DNA from: CAWFLT01 sp963816795
Lineage (GTDB): Bacteria > Acidobacteriota > Vicinamibacteria > Vicinamibacterales > SCN-69-37
Length of the DNA: 64,000 nt
NCBI GenBank assembly: GCA_963816795.1
Contig: CAWFLT010000014.1
Location: forward strand, 372,001-436,000
Direction of reading: 5' to 3'
The notes beneath the pieces are model-generated. The model was not told the DNA's origin. It made no database searches and saw only the letters and a program-made list of their open reading frames with translations. Numbering within the stretch: the first letter of the stretch is position 1; every line of letters begins with the position of its first letter. A program made the translations under genes and the position numbers. Shown here piece by piece: positions 34,978 through 43,809 of the stretch.

Positions 34978-35710
34978 TCACGGTCGGACGCCTCGCCCGC
35001 GAAAGAGACGCCGCCACGCGTGATCGCGCCGGATCGCGCCGCTGGCGGCGTCGAGGCGCCATCTGGGCGCCGCGGCCGCTTTGGCAAACGCGTCGTCATC
35101 GCTCAACGCGATCCAGCCAATCTGCCGGGCGTCCGCCACACGCCTGAGCAGTCCGCCCCAGCGATACTGACGCTTCGCGATCGGCCGTCCGAGCAGTGGG
35201 GTGCTCCAGCAGCAGGAGCTCGGGCTCGTGCGCGAGCGCCCGCGCGAGGTGCACGCGCACGCGCTCGACGGCGGTCAGCGATCCGGCCGCGTCATCGAGC
35301 CGGCGCTCGGGCAACTCCACGGCCGCCGCGAGTGCGTTGATCCGGACCCGCAGCTCCGGCGCGATCGGATCGATCGCGACGGTCAACGGCAGGGCGAGAT
35401 TGGCAGCGATCGACATCTTGTCGAGCAGCACCGCGCGATCGGTGACGATGCCGAACCGATCGAGCGAGGCGAGCCACTCGGTGTCGGTCGCGATGGTGCG
35501 AGTGTCGCGGCCGCCGACCACCACGACACCCTCCTCGGGCACCGCGGCGCCGGTCACGAGATGCATGAAGAGCTCCGCCGCGTTCGCATCGAAGCCCGAG
35601 AGCGTGAGCCGGTCGCCACGGCGCACGATCAACCGCGCGATTCGCAATGGCTCCGGACTGGCGCGCTGCTTGACGAGGCCGGAGACTTCGAGCAGCGCAG
35701 CGCCGTTCAC
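34978..35710 (-). CDS. Degenerate ABC-type ATPase domain, one frameshift
   Basis: About 243 residues. The layout is that of an ABC ATPase (LLEVSGLVKQ start, RIARLIVRRGDRLTLSG, DRAVLLDKMSIAANLALPL Q-loop side, HLARALAHEPELLLLEHPTA for Walker B). The Walker A position reads SGFDANAAELFMH, lacking the GxxGxGKS/T Lys, and the signature reads AGSLTAVERVRVHL. The frame shifts near 35185; the next frame continues IAKRQYRWGGLLRRVADARQ to a stop at 34978. Its GTG start overlaps the PHP gene stop by 4 bases. Without the Walker A Lys it is unlikely to hydrolyse ATP by itself. Confidence 0.65.
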
Positions 35711-36537
35711 GGCCGCGGCGTCCGTCCGGCGCGCGCGAGCACGCGATCGAACAGATCGGACGACAGACCGACCCGGCCCAGGGCCTGGGCGCGCCCGGAG
35801 CCGGGCCCGTGGTAATCGGAGCCGCCCGTCATGACCAGACCGCATTCGTCCGCGATCCGGCCGAATCGATCGACATCGTCCGGACCGTGGTCTGGATGGA
35901 AGACCTCGACGCCGGCGAGGCCGTCGTTCGCGAGCTCGCGGACGAGACCCTCCAGGCGCTGTTTCGCCGGATGGGCGAGCGATGCGAGTCCCCCGGCGCG
36001 GCCGATGAGCGCGACGACTTCGGCCGGAGTCGCGCCACGCCGGGCGACGAACGCCGGCCGGCCGTCTGAGAGGTAGAGCGAAAACGCCTCGGCGATGTCG
36101 CGCGCGTGCCCGGCGTCGACCAGCGCCTGCGCGAGGAGCGGGCGGCCGAGCGAGCGCCCGGGAATCTCCGGCGTCTCGCTGCCCGGGACGTCCACGGTCA
36201 TCCCCAACGCGGCAAGCCGCTCTCGTATCTCAATCAGCCGGCGGCGCCGGTCGGCGCGCTGGGCGGCGAGAAACCCGGCGAGCGCCTGATCCGCGGGATC
36301 GAAGAAATAGCCGAGGACATGGATGTCGCGGCCCTCGTCCACGGCCGTGATCTCGATGCCGGGAACGAACGTGATGCCGTGCCGATGCGCGCTGTCGGCC
36401 GCGGCGGCCAATCCGGCGACCGTGTCGTGATCGGTGACTGCCAGCGTCTGCACGCCGGCGGCCGCGGCTTCGCGAACGAGCGCGTCCGGAGTGGACCGGC
36501 CGTCGGATGCGGTCGTGTGCAGGTGGAGATCGATCAC
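35707..36537 (-). CDS. PHP-domain phosphoesterase
   Basis: 276 residues, full PHP fold. Metal motifs: DLHLHTTASDGR at the N-terminus, VTDHDTV, PGIEITA, SLAHPAKQ and GSDYHGPG near the C-terminus, giving the His and Asp set for a trinuclear site. Resembles the YciV/RNase AM group (3',5'-nucleoside bisphosphate or RNA 5'-end processing). It overlaps genes on both sides by 4 bases and so sits in an operon with the Fur-rubrerythrin gene. Confidence 0.88.
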   Translation of the reverse strand: MIDLHLHTTASDGRSTPDALVREAAAAGVQTLAVTDHDTVAGLAAAADSAHRHGITFVPGIEITAVDEGRDIHVLGYFFDPADQALAGFLAAQRADRRRRLIEIRERLAALGMTVDVPGSETPEIPGRSLGRPLLAQALVDAGHARDIAEAFSLYLSDGRPAFVARRGATPAEVVALIGRAGGLASLAHPAKQRLEGLVRELANDGLAGVEVFHPDHGPDDVDRFGRIADECGLVMTGGSDYHGPGSGRAQALGRVGLSSDLFDRVLARAGRTPRP

Positions 36538-37505
36538 GCCGATTGCCGGCGGCGGCCGTCGCGCGTGCGCCGGCCCTGCCGTGCGATCAAGCTGCGGTAT
36601 TCGCGAATCAGCAGATCGAGATGCTCGCGCTCCTCGTCGGCGAACTCGAGGAAGATCCGCTTGCCTTCCGACTCCTCGAAGCGCTCGCCGTACTTCTTGA
36701 AGAAGCGGTGCGATCCTCGCTCGCAGCGGATCCCGACGAGCAGCGCCTTGCGGTCGCCGCCGCCCTTCTTGAGCTCTTCGGTGCCCGCTGCGAACAGGCC
36801 ATTGGCGGCGCCCTTGAAGAAGAGGAACGTCGGCTGCGACTCGAGCGTCGGATCGGCGGCGATGAGCGCCTGATAACGGTCCTCGAGCTTGCGCAAGTGC
36901 TCGACTTCTTCGGTGGCGAGCTTGTGGAATACCTTGCGGCCGCGCGCATCCTTCGCCAGCCGCGCGGCGCGAGTGTAGAACTCCCGTCCGCTGCGCTCGG
37001 TCGCAATCGCGATGCGCAGCGCGTCGCGCGCGAAGACGGACTCAGTCGGCGTCGGCGGCGGCACGGCCGCGCGGCCGCTCTGGCAGTTTTCACACGTCCC
37101 GTAGATTTGCAGCACGCTCTGGCTGGGCGAGAAGTTGCGCGCCGTGGTGACCTCTTCGAGCAGCGCTTCGATGTCCGAGCTCAGAAACTCGAAGGACTGG
37201 TTGCAGGTCTTGCAGATGAGGTGAAAGTGGCGCGGATGCCGGTACGCGTGTTCGTAGCGGAAGTGGCCCTCGCCGAAGTCGACGCGGCGCGCGATTCCGG
37301 CGTCGATCATCCACTGCAACGTGCGGTAGACGGTCGCGCGGCTGATCCGGCTGTCCTTCGCGCGGATCAGCTCGACGAGCTGGTCCGCGCTGAGGTGCCC
37401 TTCCTGCTGCACGAAGAAGTCGACAATGACGTCGCGCTTGCTCGAACGGCGGCCGCCAGCGGGCCGATGCTTCTCAACGAACTCGGTAGCAGAGGGAATC
37501 GGCAC
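36534..37505 (-). CDS. Fur-family regulator fused to a rubrerythrin-like ferritin domain
   Basis: 323 residues. Residues about 20-145 form a Fur/PerR domain: a winged helix (SRISRATVYRTLQWMIDAG), RHFHLICKTC with metal-binding His and Cys, and a second pair CENC. After a Pro-rich linker, residues about 160-312 form a rubrerythrin-type four-helix domain with IATERSGREFY, ATEEVEHLRKL and FADEEREHLDLL, giving the Glu and His residues of a di-iron site. The reading frame is continuous through the join. It may sense peroxide or iron through both modules. It lies just before the PHP gene (4-base overlap) and just after erpA. Confidence 0.85.
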   Translation of the reverse strand: MPIPSATEFVEKHRPAGGRRSSKRDVIVDFFVQQEGHLSADQLVELIRAKDSRISRATVYRTLQWMIDAGIARRVDFGEGHFRYEHAYRHPRHFHLICKTCNQSFEFLSSDIEALLEEVTTARNFSPSQSVLQIYGTCENCQSGRAAVPPPTPTESVFARDALRIAIATERSGREFYTRAARLAKDARGRKVFHKLATEEVEHLRKLEDRYQALIAADPTLESQPTFLFFKGAANGLFAAGTEELKKGGGDRKALLVGIRCERGSHRFFKKYGERFEESEGKRIFLEFADEEREHLDLLIREYRSLIARQGRRTRDGRRRQSA

Positions 37506-37519
37506 AGCTCAGGCATCGC

Positions 37520-37852
37520 TCAGGCGTTGAACGACGAACCGCATCCACAGGTCGACTTGGCGTTCGGGTTCTTGATGGTGAAGCCGCCGCCCATGGTGTT
37601 GTCGACGAAATCGACTTCCGCCCCTTTGAGGTACCGCAGGCTGATCGGGTCGACGAGCAGCCGGACGCCGTTGACTTCGAACACCTGGTCGGCCGAGGCC
37701 TCGCCCTGACCGCCCTCGTCGATCATCAGCCCGTACTGGAAGCCGGAACAGCCGCCGCCCTGCACGAAGACGCGCAGGCCCGCGCCGGCTTTCTGTTCCT
37801 CGGCCAGGAGCTCGGTGATCTTGTCTGCCGCCGCTTCGGTCACGTTAATCAT
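37520..37852 (-). CDS. erpA: Iron-sulfur cluster insertion protein ErpA
   Basis: 110 residues, A-type Fe-S carrier. The three conserved Cys are in GGGCSGFQYGL (one) and the C-terminal TCGCGSSF (two). VDNTMGGGFTIKNPNA precedes the last pair. It receives clusters and passes them to apoproteins. TATAAT lies exactly 6 bases before the ATG, so the transcript may lack a leader. Upstream of the Fur-rubrerythrin gene on the same strand. Confidence 0.93.
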   Translation of the reverse strand: MINVTEAAADKITELLAEEQKAGAGLRVFVQGGGCSGFQYGLMIDEGGQGEASADQVFEVNGVRLLVDPISLRYLKGAEVDFVDNTMGGGFTIKNPNAKSTCGCGSSFNA

Positions 37853-37877
37853 GATCCAATTATAGCGGTTCGAACCG
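37853..37877 (-). promoter_or_regulatory. erpA promoter with TATAAT and palindrome
   Basis: TATAAT on the minus strand occupies 37864-37859, 6 bases before the erpA ATG. Just upstream lies CGGTTCGAACCG (37866-37877), a perfect 12-base palindrome in the -10/-35 spacer. It sits between divergent erpA and the isomerase gene and could be an operator for both. Confidence 0.55.
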
Positions 37878-37887
37878 GCCTTAGACT

Positions 37888-39544
37888 ATGGCAGTGTCCG
37901 ACCTGATCCAACGCCTCATTGACGACCGCGTGGCCTCCCGCACCTGGCGTCGCGAGACCACGGTCTTCGCGCGCCCGGACGCTGCCGCCGGCGTCCACGA
38001 CGCCATCCGTCACCGTCTCGGCTGGCTCGACGCGCCAGACACGGCGCCAGCGGCGCTCGCAGGCCTCACTGACTTCGCCCGCGACGTCCGGGCGGCGGAC
38101 CTCGACCACGTGTACCTGCTCGGCATGGGCGGCAGCAGCCTGTGCGCCGAGGTCCTGCGCGACACGCCGTCGGTACGCACCGCGCCGCTCGCGTTGACGG
38201 TGCTCGACACGACTGACGAACGCGCCGTCCGCCACGCCACCGACACGCTCGTCGCCGAGCGCGCGCTGTTCCTCGTCGCCAGCAAGAGCGGCACGACGCT
38301 GGAAGTCGCGGCGCTCGAACAGCATTTCTGGAGTGAGGTCAGCCGGCGGCTGGGCGCCGGCGCCGGCGCGCATTTCACGGCGATCACCGATCCGGCGACG
38401 CCGCTCGTGGCGCTCGCGGCCGATCGCGGTTATCGGCGCGTGTTCGTGAACCCGCCCGACATCGGCGGCCGCTACTCGGTCCTGTCGCTGTTCGGGCTGG
38501 TGCCCGCGGCGCTGCTCGGCCTCGACCTGTCGGCCCTCGTGGAGAGCAGCCGCGCCATGGCGGCCGCCTGCCGGGAAGACTCGGCGGAAAACCCGGGACT
38601 GGCGCTCGGTGCGTTCGTCGCGGAGCACGCGCTTGCCGGACGCGACAAATTGACGTTGCTCCTGCCTGAGGCGTGGCGTCCACTCGGCGCCTGGATCGAA
38701 CAACTGGTCGCCGAGAGCACGGGCAAAGAAGGCCGCGGCGTGCTGCCCGATTGTCGATGAGCCCGCTGGGGACGTCAGTGAGTACGCAGAGGACCGGACG
38801 TTCGTGGCGGTGACGACTCCTGATGCGGGCGCGAACGCCGCGCTATTGCAGGCGCTCGAAGGCGCCCTCCGCCCGGTGATGCGTCTCACGCCCGAACCCT
38901 CGGCGCTCGGCGGCGAGTTCTTCCGCTGGGAGTTCGCGACCGCGGTCATGGGCGCCGCCCTGGGCGTCAATCCGTTCGACGAGCCCAACGTCCGCGCCGC
39001 CAAGATTCGCACCGAAGCCCAACTCACCGCGCGCCGCACGACCGGGCGCTTCCGCATCGAACCGCCCTTCGATCATCGCGACGGCTACCTGCGGCGGGCG
39101 CACCGGCCGCCGGGAGGCGGCCCAACCACGAGGACGCCGCCGGATCCCGCGCCGGAGTCGCCGGCACGCCCGTATCTGGCCCTGCTCGATTACCTGCCGT
39201 CCGATCCGCGCCGCGCCGACCTCATCGCGCGCCTGCGCTCGGCACTGCGCGCGCACGACCGCACGGTCACGACGTATGGCATCGGGCCCAGGTATCTGCA
39301 TTCCACCGGGCAGTACCACAAGGGCGGGCCCAACTCCGGCCGGTTCGTCCTGCTGACCGCCGCCGATGCGAGCGCGACACCCGTCCCGACCAGCGACTAC
39401 ACGTTCAGCGCCCTCAAGCAGGCACAGGCGCTCGGCGACTTCGACGCGCTCGTCGACGAAGGACGCGATGTCGTGCATTACCACATCGAAGATCCATCAG
39501 CCGATTTCACCGAGACGCTCGAAAACCTGCTGCGTCACCTCTGA
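37888..39544 (+). CDS. Glucose-6-phosphate isomerase-like SIS protein, one frameshift
   Basis: About 552 residues after repair. SIS-domain motifs YLLGMGGSSLCAEVL, LFLVASKSGTTLEV and NPPDIGGRYSVLSLFGLVP match phosphoglucose isomerase of the kind fused to transaldolase in several lineages; here it stands alone. At about 38742 the frame breaks: CTGCCCGATT reads through to a stop, while CTGCCGATT would continue IVDEPAGDVSEYAEDRTF. The second half has RYLHSTGQYHKGGPNSG, a PGI-like active-site loop, so the whole domain is conserved. It interconverts glucose-6-P and fructose-6-P. Followed by a methyltransferase with 1-base overlap. Confidence 0.82.
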
Positions 39545-40260
39545 TGATTCGACGTCGACGCGTCAATATCGCAGGAGGATGGGCGCCGATCGTCGCTCTG
39601 GTGGCCGCCGCGCTCGCGGCGCCGCTGGCCACCGGCGAGCGGTCCCTGGTGGCCGCCGATGCCGCCGCGCAGGCGCCGCGTCAGGCGCACGCGCGGCTGT
39701 TCCCGCCCAACCAGCTCGGCCTGCTCGAGGCGCCGGATCGCGACGAATGGCAACAGCCCGAGCGGATCATGGACGTGCTCAGCATCGCCGAACGATCGCG
39801 GGTGGCAGACCTCGGCGCTGGTGGCGGCTGGTTCACGATCCGGCTCGCCCGCCGGGTGGGGCCGCACGGGCTCGTCATCGCCGAAGACGTCCAACGCGAA
39901 ATGATCGAATCCGTGCAGCGCCGCGTGAAGAGTCTCGAATTGAACAACGTCGAGACGCGGCTCGGCACCGCCGAGGATCCGCGGCTTCCTGGCGACCTTC
40001 ACGCGGTGCTGATGGTCGACACGTTCCCGCAAATTCCCGATCCGGTCAGCCTCCTCCGCCACGTCGCACGAGCGCTCACACCGAATGGCCGGCTCGGCAT
40101 CGTCGACTTCCGCCCCGACGGCGCCGGCGGTCCGGGACCCGCACGGGAAGAACGGCTGGATCCTGACGTGATCAAGCGTGATGCCGCCACGGCGGGCCTC
40201 GTGCTGCGCCGGGAGGAGACCTTCCTGCGATATCAATACTTCCTCGTGTTCGGAAAATAG
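39544..40260 (+). CDS. Exported class I SAM-dependent methyltransferase
   Basis: 238 residues. An N-terminal hydrophobic segment (WAPIVALVAAALAAPLA) looks like a signal peptide or anchor. The methyltransferase core has motif I VADLGAGGGWFTIRLA, motif II-like GLVIAEDVQ, and VLMVDTFPQIPDP, LTPNGRLGIVDFRP. Proteins of this kind with a signal sequence are common in Acidobacteriota and Planctomycetota; target unknown. The start overlaps the isomerase stop by one base. Confidence 0.85.
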   Translation: MIRRRRVNIAGGWAPIVALVAAALAAPLATGERSLVAADAAAQAPRQAHARLFPPNQLGLLEAPDRDEWQQPERIMDVLSIAERSRVADLGAGGGWFTIRLARRVGPHGLVIAEDVQREMIESVQRRVKSLELNNVETRLGTAEDPRLPGDLHAVLMVDTFPQIPDPVSLLRHVARALTPNGRLGIVDFRPDGAGGPGPAREERLDPDVIKRDAATAGLVLRREETFLRYQYFLVFGK

Positions 40261-40262
40261 CG

Positions 40263-41132
40263 GTGGCGGCCCTTCCTTCGTTTTTTCAGGAGCATCAGGA
40301 GGCCGTCGTCCGCGCGCTCGGCGAATTGGTACCGGCTGGCGGCACGGCGGCCGGTCCCGTGGTGGATGCGATGCGCTATACCCTGCTGGCGCCGTCCAAG
40401 CGGGTCCGGGCCGTGCTGGTCATGCTGACCGCCGGTCTGTGCGGGACGACGGCGCGCGCGATGCCGGCCGCCTGTGCGATCGAGGCCGTGCATGCCGCAT
40501 CGCTGATGCTCGATGACCTGCCGAGCATGGACGATGCCCCGTTGAGGCGCGGCCGGCCGGCGGCACACGTGGAGTTCGGTGAGGCGGTGACGATCCTCGC
40601 CGCTTTTGGACTGCTGAACGAAGCGTTCGGCCATCTCGCGGCCCGCTACGATCCGACGCTCGCGCAGCAACTGTCGCGGACGTTGGCCGACGCCATCGGA
40701 CTGGACGGGCTGGTCGCCGGCCAGGCGGAAGACGTGCTGGCGACCGACGCCGACATCAACTTCCAGGCCCTCGAGCGAATCCATCGCCGCAAGACCGGCG
40801 TCCTCTTCGGTGCCGCCGCGACGGCCGGCGCGATGACCGCCGGCGGCACGGCCGACGACATCGCGGCGCTCAGGGCGTACGCCAAGAATCTCGGTCTCGC
40901 GTTTCAGATCGTCGACGACCTCCTCGACGTCACCGGCACGTCCGCCGAGACCGGGAAGGTGCCGCGGCACGACGCGCGCAAAACGACGTTCGTGTCGTTC
41001 AGCGGTGTCGACGGTGCGCGGGAGCTCGCCGCCGAGCTGTGCGCCACTGCCGTCACGGCACTGACGCCGTTCGGACGAAGGGCCGCTCACCTGAAAGAGC
41101 TGGCGGAATTCGTCTCGGATCGCCGATTCTGA
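40263..41132 (+). CDS. Polyprenyl synthetase, farnesyl/geranylgeranyl diphosphate synthase
   Basis: 289 residues, GTG start. First Asp-rich motif LMLDDLPSMDD near residue 83 and second motif QIVDDLLD near residue 219, as in IspA-type trans-prenyl synthases. HRRKTG and DARKTTF are the conserved Lys-containing stretches. It condenses IPP with allylic diphosphates. The loop after the second motif reads GKVPRHDARK instead of the usual GKTxGKDxxK, losing one Lys, which may alter activity. Operon with the methyltransferase. Confidence 0.9.
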   Translation: MAALPSFFQEHQEAVVRALGELVPAGGTAAGPVVDAMRYTLLAPSKRVRAVLVMLTAGLCGTTARAMPAACAIEAVHAASLMLDDLPSMDDAPLRRGRPAAHVEFGEAVTILAAFGLLNEAFGHLAARYDPTLAQQLSRTLADAIGLDGLVAGQAEDVLATDADINFQALERIHRRKTGVLFGAAATAGAMTAGGTADDIAALRAYAKNLGLAFQIVDDLLDVTGTSAETGKVPRHDARKTTFVSFSGVDGARELAAELCATAVTALTPFGRRAAHLKELAEFVSDRRF

Positions 41133-41137
41133 AGCGG

Positions 41138-43069
41138 ATGCACGCGGCGCCAGGCTCCCCCGAGAAGGACGACCGCGTCGAGGCGCTCCGGGATCAGCTC
41201 CGCACCCTCGGCTATCTCGATGCACGCGTCGATCGCTTCGTGCTCGGCGGCGCCGCCTCGGCGACGCGGCCGGCGGCGTTTGCACTGGCGGCCAGCCTCC
41301 GCATCGGCGCGCTCGCCGGAATCCTGCTCGGCCCGGCCGCCGCCATCGGGTTGCGGTCGCGCGCCCCCGATCTCATTACCAGCGCGGCCGATGCCGTGGT
41401 TGTCGCCCTCTATTTGATCGTGCTGTTCGGTGTCCCAGCCACGATCCTCTCGGCCGTGGCGGTGTGGCTTGGCGCGTTGGCCGCGCGGCACACTGCCGCA
41501 GGGCCGGCACTGTCGCGCCGGGCCCGACGCGGCGCGCTCGCGGCTGGCTTGACCGTCGGCCTCCTGTGCCTCGTGTATCTGACTCTCTGGTGGCGGACCG
41601 CGACGGGCCTGGAGCACTCCTCGATCGCGTGGTCGGCGGCCGTCATGGGCGTGGCCGCCGCGATCAGCCTGTTGATTGGGCACGCGGTCGCAATCACGGT
41701 GCTCGCACTGCTCGCGCGCGAAGGACTGAGCGCCTGGTTGCGTCCGGGCCTGCCGCTCTCGTCTCCACGCGTCACGATTCCGATCGGCGCGATCGCGGTA
41801 CTCGGCGCGGTGACGCTGCTCGTCGTCACGGCCCCTGCATCGACGGCTGGAGTGGCGCCGGCCCTCACCGTCGTGCCCACCGGATTGCGCGCCGTCGTCA
41901 TCGCGGTCGATGGGATCGACGTCGCGACACTCGATCGACTGCGCGCCGCGAAACAGGTGCCGGTGTTCGACCGGTTGCTGGGCCAGGGCGTCGCCACGCT
42001 CCCCACCGATGCGGATCGCGATCCCGCGCGCGTGTGGACAACGATCGCGACGGGCGTGCCACCGGAACGCCACGGCATCCGCGCGCTCGAATCGCGACAA
42101 GTCGCCGGTGTCGGCGGGCGGCTGCGCGCCGCGTCAGGATTCTGGGCGGCGATCGCCGGCGCGACCGACCTCGTCCGCCTCACCCGCCCGGCGATCGCGT
42201 CGGGCGACCAGCGGCTCGTGCCGACGTTCTGGGAAGTGGCCGCACGCGCCGGCCTGCGCACGGCGGTCGTCCACTGGTGGGCGACCTGGCCTGCCCCCGA
42301 TGACGCCGGCATCGTGCTGAGCGATCGGGCGATTCTCCGGCTCGAGCGCGGCGGCCAGAACGACGCGGAAGTCGCGCCGGCCGCGCTGTACGAGATCCTC
42401 AGGCAGGGCGCGACCGCGCGCGGGGATCGCGCCCGCGCCCGCGCCGGTGGGCTCGCCGCAGAAACGACGGATCTCGTGTCGTCGACGCTGCGCCGCTCGG
42501 CTGAATTGGACGCGACGATTCTCGAACTGGCGGCCGATCCCGCGCTGGGCACGCCCGATCTGCTGGTCGTCTACCTGCCCGGGCTCGACATCGCGCAACA
42601 CACGCTCCTCGGATCAACGGACGCATCGGGGCTGGCGCCGTCGGTGGCCGCCACTCGCGTCGCCTCGCTCGAGCGCTATTACCAGTTTCTCGACGATGCG
42701 GTCGGCCGGCTCCTGGCGGGCGCGGAGGCGAAGAATCGTGTCGTCGCGCTCCTGATGCAACCGGGCCGGATCAACGCGCCGGCAGGCGGATTGCTCGCCG
42801 TCAGTGGTGATGTCGCGGCGGCGACACGCTCGACGAATGACATCACGGCACTAGTGCCAACAGTGCTCTTCTCGCTCGGCGTGCCCGTCGCGCTCGATCT
42901 CTCGAACCGGCCCGCGCTCGATCTCTTCAGCCCGAGCTTTGTCCAACGTCATCCGGCCCGCGACGTCAGGACATACGGACCGCGCCGCGCACCTGGACGA
43001 GCAGGTACGGGACAGCCACTCGATCGCGAGATGATCGAACGCATGCGATCGCTCGGGTATGTACGATGA
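41138..43069 (+). CDS. Membrane alkaline-phosphatase-superfamily phosphodiesterase
   Basis: 643 residues. Four to five membrane segments occupy the first 250 residues. A type I phosphodiesterase/nucleotide-pyrophosphatase-like domain follows: VVIAVDGIDVATLDRL (metal Asp), ARVWTTIATGVPPERHGI (nucleophile Thr), TFWEVAARAGLRTAVVHWWATWPAP, and PDLLVVYLPGLDIAQHTLLG. The C-terminus ends MIERMRSLGYVR, as in many members. The enzyme part probably faces the periplasm. ATG follows the prenyl synthase stop by 5 bases. Confidence 0.82.
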   Translation: MHAAPGSPEKDDRVEALRDQLRTLGYLDARVDRFVLGGAASATRPAAFALAASLRIGALAGILLGPAAAIGLRSRAPDLITSAADAVVVALYLIVLFGVPATILSAVAVWLGALAARHTAAGPALSRRARRGALAAGLTVGLLCLVYLTLWWRTATGLEHSSIAWSAAVMGVAAAISLLIGHAVAITVLALLAREGLSAWLRPGLPLSSPRVTIPIGAIAVLGAVTLLVVTAPASTAGVAPALTVVPTGLRAVVIAVDGIDVATLDRLRAAKQVPVFDRLLGQGVATLPTDADRDPARVWTTIATGVPPERHGIRALESRQVAGVGGRLRAASGFWAAIAGATDLVRLTRPAIASGDQRLVPTFWEVAARAGLRTAVVHWWATWPAPDDAGIVLSDRAILRLERGGQNDAEVAPAALYEILRQGATARGDRARARAGGLAAETTDLVSSTLRRSAELDATILELAADPALGTPDLLVVYLPGLDIAQHTLLGSTDASGLAPSVAATRVASLERYYQFLDDAVGRLLAGAEAKNRVVALLMQPGRINAPAGGLLAVSGDVAAATRSTNDITALVPTVLFSLGVPVALDLSNRPALDLFSPSFVQRHPARDVRTYGPRRAPGRAGTGQPLDREMIERMRSLGYVR

Positions 43070-43077
43070 TGGCGCGG

Positions 43078-43190
43078 GAGGTCCGGAGTTGAAAGCGCTC
43101 GAAGTCCGGAGTGAAAAGCACACGAGGTCCCGAGTGAAGAACACTTGAGGTCCGGCACTACTTGAGGTCCGGAAACACTTGAGGTCCGCG
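43078..43190. repeat. Tandem GAGGTCCGG repeats, 23- then 17-base period
   Basis: Six copies of GAGGTCCGG-like sequence start at 43078, 43101, 43124, 43147, 43164 and 43181, so periods are 23, 23, 23, 17 and 17. The array fills the whole gap between two convergent stop codons (phosphodiesterase and BioY). Confidence 0.8.
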
Positions 43191-43192
43191 CG

Positions 43193-43789
43193 CTAGCGTC
43201 TGAACATGCGCCATGCGCCGGGAAGAACGAGCGCGGCGGCGGCGGCTTCGAGAACGTCTTTCACGATGAACGGCGTAAAACCGGCAGCGATCGCGGCGGG
43301 GAGCGAGTGCGTGACTGAAATCGCCAGCCAGGAGACGCCGCCGGCGAAAATCACCGCCAAGCCGGCCAACATGCTGGCAAATGAGGTCACGTAGTGGCGA
43401 TCCCATCCGCGCTCGGCGAGCCAGCCGGTGACGAAGGCGGCAATGGGATACGCGAGCAGATATCCGCCCGTCGGGCCGACGAGCCGCAGCGCGCCGGGCG
43501 GCAGCGTCGGCACGGGAGTGAAGACGGCAAGGCCCGCGGCGCCGGCGGCGAGATAGAGCGCCTGCGTCACAAAGCCGAGCCGCGCACCGAGGACCGCGCC
43601 GGTCACCATCACCACGAGCGGTGTCAGCGTCGAGGGCACGGCCGTAAACGGCAGCGGGATCGTAAACTGAGCGGCGAGTGCGGTGAGCACGACCGCGAGC
43701 AGTACGGCGGCCGCACGCACAAGTGCGCCCAGCTCGAGATGGGCGACCGAGCGATCCAGCATCGTGCCTGACGACGTTGTGGCAATCAT
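43193..43789 (-). CDS. bioY: Biotin transporter substrate-binding subunit BioY
   Basis: 198 residues with six membrane segments. Family stretches: TIPLPFTAVPSTLTPLVV, LGARLGFVTQALYLAAGAAGL, PVPTLPPGALRLVGPTGGYLLAYP and FTPFIVKDVLEAA. It is the S-component that captures biotin, either alone or with an ECF module. No EcfA/T genes lie next to it. Divergent from thiD with about 20 bases between the starts. Confidence 0.93.
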   Translation of the reverse strand: MIATTSSGTMLDRSVAHLELGALVRAAAVLLAVVLTALAAQFTIPLPFTAVPSTLTPLVVMVTGAVLGARLGFVTQALYLAAGAAGLAVFTPVPTLPPGALRLVGPTGGYLLAYPIAAFVTGWLAERGWDRHYVTSFASMLAGLAVIFAGGVSWLAISVTHSLPAAIAAGFTPFIVKDVLEAAAAALVLPGAWRMFRR

Positions 43790-43809
43790 GACCTGTGGAT
43801 TCTAGCCAA

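Noticed and set aside
38735..38770. Selenocysteine read-through at the TGA in the isomerase gene
   Set aside because: The reading frame changes at this point and a one-base correction restores similarity; a Sec insertion would keep the frame.
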